Source: Trichobilharzia szidati (lineage: Eukaryota > Platyhelminthes > Trematoda > Strigeidida > Schistosomatidae). From it: a stretch of 64,000 nucleotides of DNA. Shown here piece by piece: positions 60,680-64,000 of this stretch; positions within the stretch are counted from its first letter, which is position 1; every line of letters starts with the position of its first letter. The stretch is taken from NCBI GenBank assembly GCA_944472155.2, contig OX235277.1:33304804-33368803 (forward strand), given 5' to 3'. The notes under the pieces are model-generated. The model was not told where the DNA came from and did no database searches. It saw nothing but the letters and a program-made list of their open reading frames with translations. The position numbers were made by a program, and so were the translations under genes.

Positions 60680-62265
60680 TTCCTGGTATATAGAACCATC
60701 TGTAGCTCGTCTGGAAATACCAATAACATCTATAGAATATCTACTGAGCACCAATCCTCCTACGAAAGCAGACGTCTTGAATGCCATAAGGTTAATATGA
60801 GTCAAGAGGGCGGCAAGACCGGGTGGGACTCCGTCAGTGGCACTGAAGATGGATTCATAGACCTCAGAGGATTTGCTCACATCACTACTGCAGAAGGTCT
60901 AGGAGGAAGGAATGGTACCTACCGATTGGAAGAAAGACTGTCTCGTCAAAATATCAAAGAAAGGCGGTATGAGCCTTTGCCAATAGTGCCGTTGAATCTT
61001 GCTCCTGTCCACTGTAAACAAAATATTAATTCACGTCAGTCTGGAATAACTGAAAGATACTCTGGATACAAGACTTTGCCCGGAACAAGCTGGATTCAGG
61101 AAGAGCAAATCGTGTAGAGCTCAAATGGAAACGTTACACATTATCATCGAACAAAGCATAGAATTGCAATCAAATCTGCATGCCTCAACTTCATCGGCTT
61201 TGAAAAGGCCTATGATGGAATTGATTGTGAAGTAATTTAGAAACTGCTTCAATGGAATGGAGTTTCTTAAACCTTTGTCGACTTCATTCAACAGCCGCAC
61301 AATGATTCCAAATGCTAAGTGATACACAACAGACAGCTCATTGAAGCCTTTGAAGTGAAGACAAGAGTAAGACTGCATACTATCGCCAATGGTCTCCATG
61401 ACTGCGGTGGCCTGGATAATACAACAAACTGTCCGTTGGAAATATGGAGACAAGCATACATTAAACCGAAAAGAATAATCTAGAAGATATGGATTCTGCG
61501 CATGATTTATACCTATTGTTATAAAAACTCAAAGATCTACAGGCGAGTACCAGCAAGCTGTCAAAAGAAGCAGAGAAGGAAGGACTTCAAGTGAACAGAG
61601 TTGATCAAAATAACTAACCAACAACACCAAGCAGTAATCAATATCAACGGAAGAAATATGAACTAGGTCACCACTTTTGCTTATCTTAGCAGCAGCGTTA
61701 CAACTACAGACAGAGAAGATGAGAATGTCAAAGGTAGTGTCGCAAAGTAAGACTAAACTTCACTAGTCTGAAATCCGAGTGGAAATCTGCTACCATCAGC
61801 ACAAACAAAAAAATTCAGATTTTCAACAATAATATCCAACTAGTGCATCTGTATTGTTCTGACACAGAGTGTGCATCATGAAAAGTGCTTTCCACAGGCC
61901 ACTGAAAACTTTCTTCAGCAGCTATCTTCGCTCGATACTAAAGATCAGATTGCTGGTCGGAAAAGATAGGTAAAAAGAAACTCTGTCAACAGAATGCCTA
62001 TTTCCCAGCAAATATCTGTAGAAGGAAATGGAGATAAATGGGATATACGCTGAACAGGCCTCTGAGTAACATTTTGCACCAGGCCTTCGGATGGAGCTGG
62101 ATTGAGTAACGACTAAGTGGTTGTGTATCTGAGAGTAATTTGTAAGCTATAGTGTGAGGAGGAGAAGAGTGAATCTGGGCAATCTTGTAGCCGAGTAAAT
62201 AAAGCATCAGAAAACAGAGTGGAGTTGAGATCTGCTGCTGAATCCCTATGTTCCAAAATTATAAT
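60680..62265 (+). pseudogene. RTE family 1 (SR2-like) reverse transcriptase, decayed
   Basis: The longest RTE copy here. In shifting frames it reads PPTKADVLNAIRLI, EEGMVPTDWKKDCLVKISKK, CPEQAGFRKSKSCRAQMETL, HIIIEQSIEL, then IGFEKAYDGIDCE (first RT catalytic Asp block) and KLLQWNGVS, later QVNRVDQNN-like and C-terminal remnants, and the 3' terminus TGCTGCTGAATCCCTATGTTCC at 62237. SR2/RTE elements encode AP endonuclease plus RT; the endonuclease is absent here (5' truncation). The open frame 60629-61117 is not the element's true frame. Confidence 0.8.
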
Positions 62266-62409
62266 ACTAATAATAAATTTAAATAAATCACAGGCACTAA
62301 AAATTTAATTTGTCTAGTCAATCACATGATATCATTGTGACTGCTGATTCTAGAACTAAAATTCACACTATTGATTATTTCGGACGAAAAATGAACTAAC
62401 AAACTGTAA

Positions 62410-62801
62410 ATGTTATTAAATGTCATGCTCCGTTTCTTTATAAATTGTTGTACAGTGAGTGATCCAGTAGAATTTTTTTGGAAGAAAAAAAAGCACGTCG
62501 TAACCTACAGAAATTTCAGTATAAATAGTCAAGTGAACAAACCAACAGTTGATATTAGAAAGAAAGGCTATTCGAGTAAACACAAAGGCAGAATGACAAC
62601 ATTAATCAATGTTTCAAATCCATGTCAACTGGACAATGGGTCATTGAACCAATCGACATATCAAATAGATGAATTGATCAAAAAATTGAGAATAATCTTT
62701 GACAGTGATCAAGTTGATGTCGATGAATTAGAGAAAATCTTAAGAGATTTTCATTGTGATTTTTCAGAATGGCAAAGATTTACATTTTTTAGTAAAACAG
62801 G
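62410..62801 (+). CDS. CDO1: Cysteine dioxygenase, N-terminal exon
   Basis: Reads open to a strong donor (CAGG|GTAAGT, GT at 62802) in phase 2. The last 50 residues (YQIDELIKKLRIIFDSDQVD, then LEKILRDFHCDFSEWQRF) correspond in length and pattern to the N-terminal helices of animal cysteine dioxygenase type 1 (LxxLI...LF..DEV.VEEV..IM...SDPTEW). The enzyme oxidises cysteine to cysteine sulfinate using Fe(II) in a cupin fold. The iron-binding histidines and Cys-Tyr cofactor are in later exons beyond the window; the next exon is expected to begin around YTRNLVD. The start is uncertain: ATG at 62410, ATG at 62593 in the same frame, or a splice acceptor at 62454-62455 (TTGTACAG). With the early start there is a basic extension of about 80 residues not found in mammals. 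Confidence 0.82.
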
Positions 62802-62904
62802 GTAAGTTTATTGTTTTGTTTTAAAATAAACATTATGTGAATTGATATTCATATAAATCTGCATACATTTAGTGTTTGAATACTGAAATTAAACTTATTA
62901 TTAT

Positions 62905-63250
62905 TATAATTCTCATGGATACCAAGTGAAACACAGGGCTTCACTCCATTATTGGTAAGATTTTATTTTGATAAATCACACAGTGTTACACAGTAATATT
63001 ATTTCCCAGCAAATATTAATATTACTGTGTAACACTGTGTGATTTATCAAAATAAAATCGTATCCATAATGGAGTTACACTCTACCACAGTGCCCAAGTT
63101 TTATACTTATATCAACAGGGCTTCACTGTCTTTTGTGAAGCCACTTGTAGTTGGCTTCACGACTGCCCATAAGCTGTAATCTCTTCTCCTACATACATGT
63201 CACACTCAGTGGTTTAGGAATGTGTCAGCTGGAAAACTGAATGCTGGACT
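62905..63250 (-). mobile_element. RTE family 1 terminus split by a palindromic element
   Basis: ACCAAGTGAAACACAGGGCTTC up to 62945 continues after the insertion at 63128 (TTTTGTGAAGCCACTTGTAG, CGACTGCCCATAAGCTGTAA), matching other family 1 tails. In the first intron of the CDO1-like gene. Confidence 0.7.
62946..63114. mobile_element. Palindromic element with exact 13-bp TSD
   Basis: Arms 62946-63001 and 63017-63072 are inverted repeats with about three mismatches in 56; tail CTACCACAGTGCCCAAGTTT to 63114. ACAGGGCTTCACT is repeated exactly at 62933-62945 and 63115-63127, flanking the element. Shorter arms than the 4961 copy because the central GAGCA-containing core is missing. Confidence 0.88.
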
Positions 63251-64000
63251 ACAAGCGGCGTGGCTGGAGAGCATTTTACAACTTACCGACTGACGGACAG
63301 TTTCTTTGCGCTTCTATATCTTTTTATGCTTTTATGAAGTGTGCGTGTGACGATTTGGATTGTTGTACTTTTGTGTAAAGTTTTACATGGAAAATTTGGC
63401 TCAGTGTAGCAATCCATTTTTACATAATCACTGAATGTCGACTAACTGACTATGTCATAATCTAATTGCAGTGAAACTGAGTGATTTCATATTCGCTTAG
63501 CTTGAAAGTGCTTTGATTCTGGACATCTATGAAGTTATTTAGAATATACTTACTTTTCAACCAGGTATATTTATACTCTGAGTATAGCTGATTATATCAA
63601 TATACCATTAATTGGTGGAGTGTGTTATGTATTTATAATACAGCATGGAATTCTCAGCATCTGTCACAGTATCGCATCTAATTTACTCAAAATAAAAATA
63701 AAATTAACCACAGGAATTCGTCCACATTTACAGTAGGAATAATGTCCAAAATATGCAAAGTATAAAATGAGAATAATGGGAATAATAACAGTGGGTTTTT
63801 TTCAAACATTATTGTCAATACAGTATGGAAATTTTAACATGTTATAGATTATTGAATCGAATGTTCTCTTGACATAGTATTGTGGGGAAAAGAACAAAAA
63901 AATAGAATTATTACAGAGCTTAAATGATGTTCTCACTTATGAAAAAATAAATGAGACTACTATAAGTATAAGAATTATAATAACAGCAAAGCTTGATGGT
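63190..64000. other. Right edge: unclassified repeat, then unassigned intron
   Basis: 63330-63430 (TTGTACTTTTGTGTAAAGTT, AATTTGGCTCAGTG) matches 12790-12850 and 43390-43440. From 63430 to the end I see nothing: no CDO1 exon and no known repeat. Confidence 0.4.

Noticed and set aside
60629..61117. 162-codon open frame as a host gene
   Set aside because: Other frames of the same stretch read as a decayed RTE reverse transcriptase (PTDWKK, EQAGFRK, EQSIE), so this is a shadow frame.
1..64000. CRISPR arrays, bacterial operons, prophage or integron features
   Set aside because: No regularly spaced identical repeats, no dense coding, introns throughout; the window is animal nuclear DNA.

Overview
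The window is eukaryotic and almost certainly from a schistosome-like blood fluke (Trematoda). The evidence is: an AT-rich background; small phase-matched exons separated by kilobase introns; SR2/RTE-type non-LTR retrotransposon fragments in both orientations; many Penelope-like element (PLE) pieces with RT and GIY-YIG parts; and tRNA-derived short repeats carrying hammerhead-ribozyme-like motifs, a known schistosome trait. Species was not determined. There are no bacterial operons, CRISPR arrays or rRNA genes.

Host genes. (1) A + strand gene from 1565 to 49379 is assembled here from 14 exons. All junctions are GT-AG and the phase is continuous across all 13 introns. It encodes the C-terminal 826 residues of an IQ-motif-containing protein H (IQCH) orthologue: two IQ-type calmodulin-binding motifs, then the long conserved IQCH region with an ATP-grasp-like glycine loop, then a low-complexity tail. 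The 5' end lies upstream of the window. (2) A + strand exon at 62410-62801 ends in a clean splice donor and encodes the N-terminal helices of a cysteine dioxygenase (CDO1-like). The catalytic cupin exons lie beyond the right edge.

Everything else is intronic or intergenic repeat. From left to right: 0.8-6.6 kb, hammerhead SINE, two RTE families and a palindromic element nested in an RTE. 8-10.6 kb, a decayed PLE (family A) followed by a family B fragment with 286-bp inverted arms. 11-20 kb, RTE and SINE debris between IQCH exons. 21-22.5 kb and 33.5-34.9 kb, two near-identical defective family C PLEs. 36.5-39.1 kb, a young family C PLE whose 5' half is inverted, next to an older copy. 39-44 kb, RTE remnants and a TA microsatellite. 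45.6-49 kb, a second inverted PLE structure (family D) and several hammerhead SINEs. 49.4-55.6 kb, sparse intergenic DNA with RTE and SINE fragments. 55.9-59.5 kb, two tandem family D PLEs between 200-bp inverted repeats, one with its GIY-YIG domain split by a SINE. 59.9-62.3 kb, RTE debris including a long RT copy. 62.9-63.4 kb, a palindromic element with an exact 13-bp target-site duplication.

PLE family letters A-D and RTE family numbers 1-2 are labels used only in this answer. The most interesting material is the mobile DNA: 5'-inverted PLE insertions that fit a twin-priming mechanism, paired defective PLEs sharing the same lesions, inverted PLE terminal repeats, a palindromic SINE with opposed hammerhead-like motifs, and a palindromic mobile element with 12-13-bp target duplications. 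Repeat boundaries are by-eye estimates unless stated.
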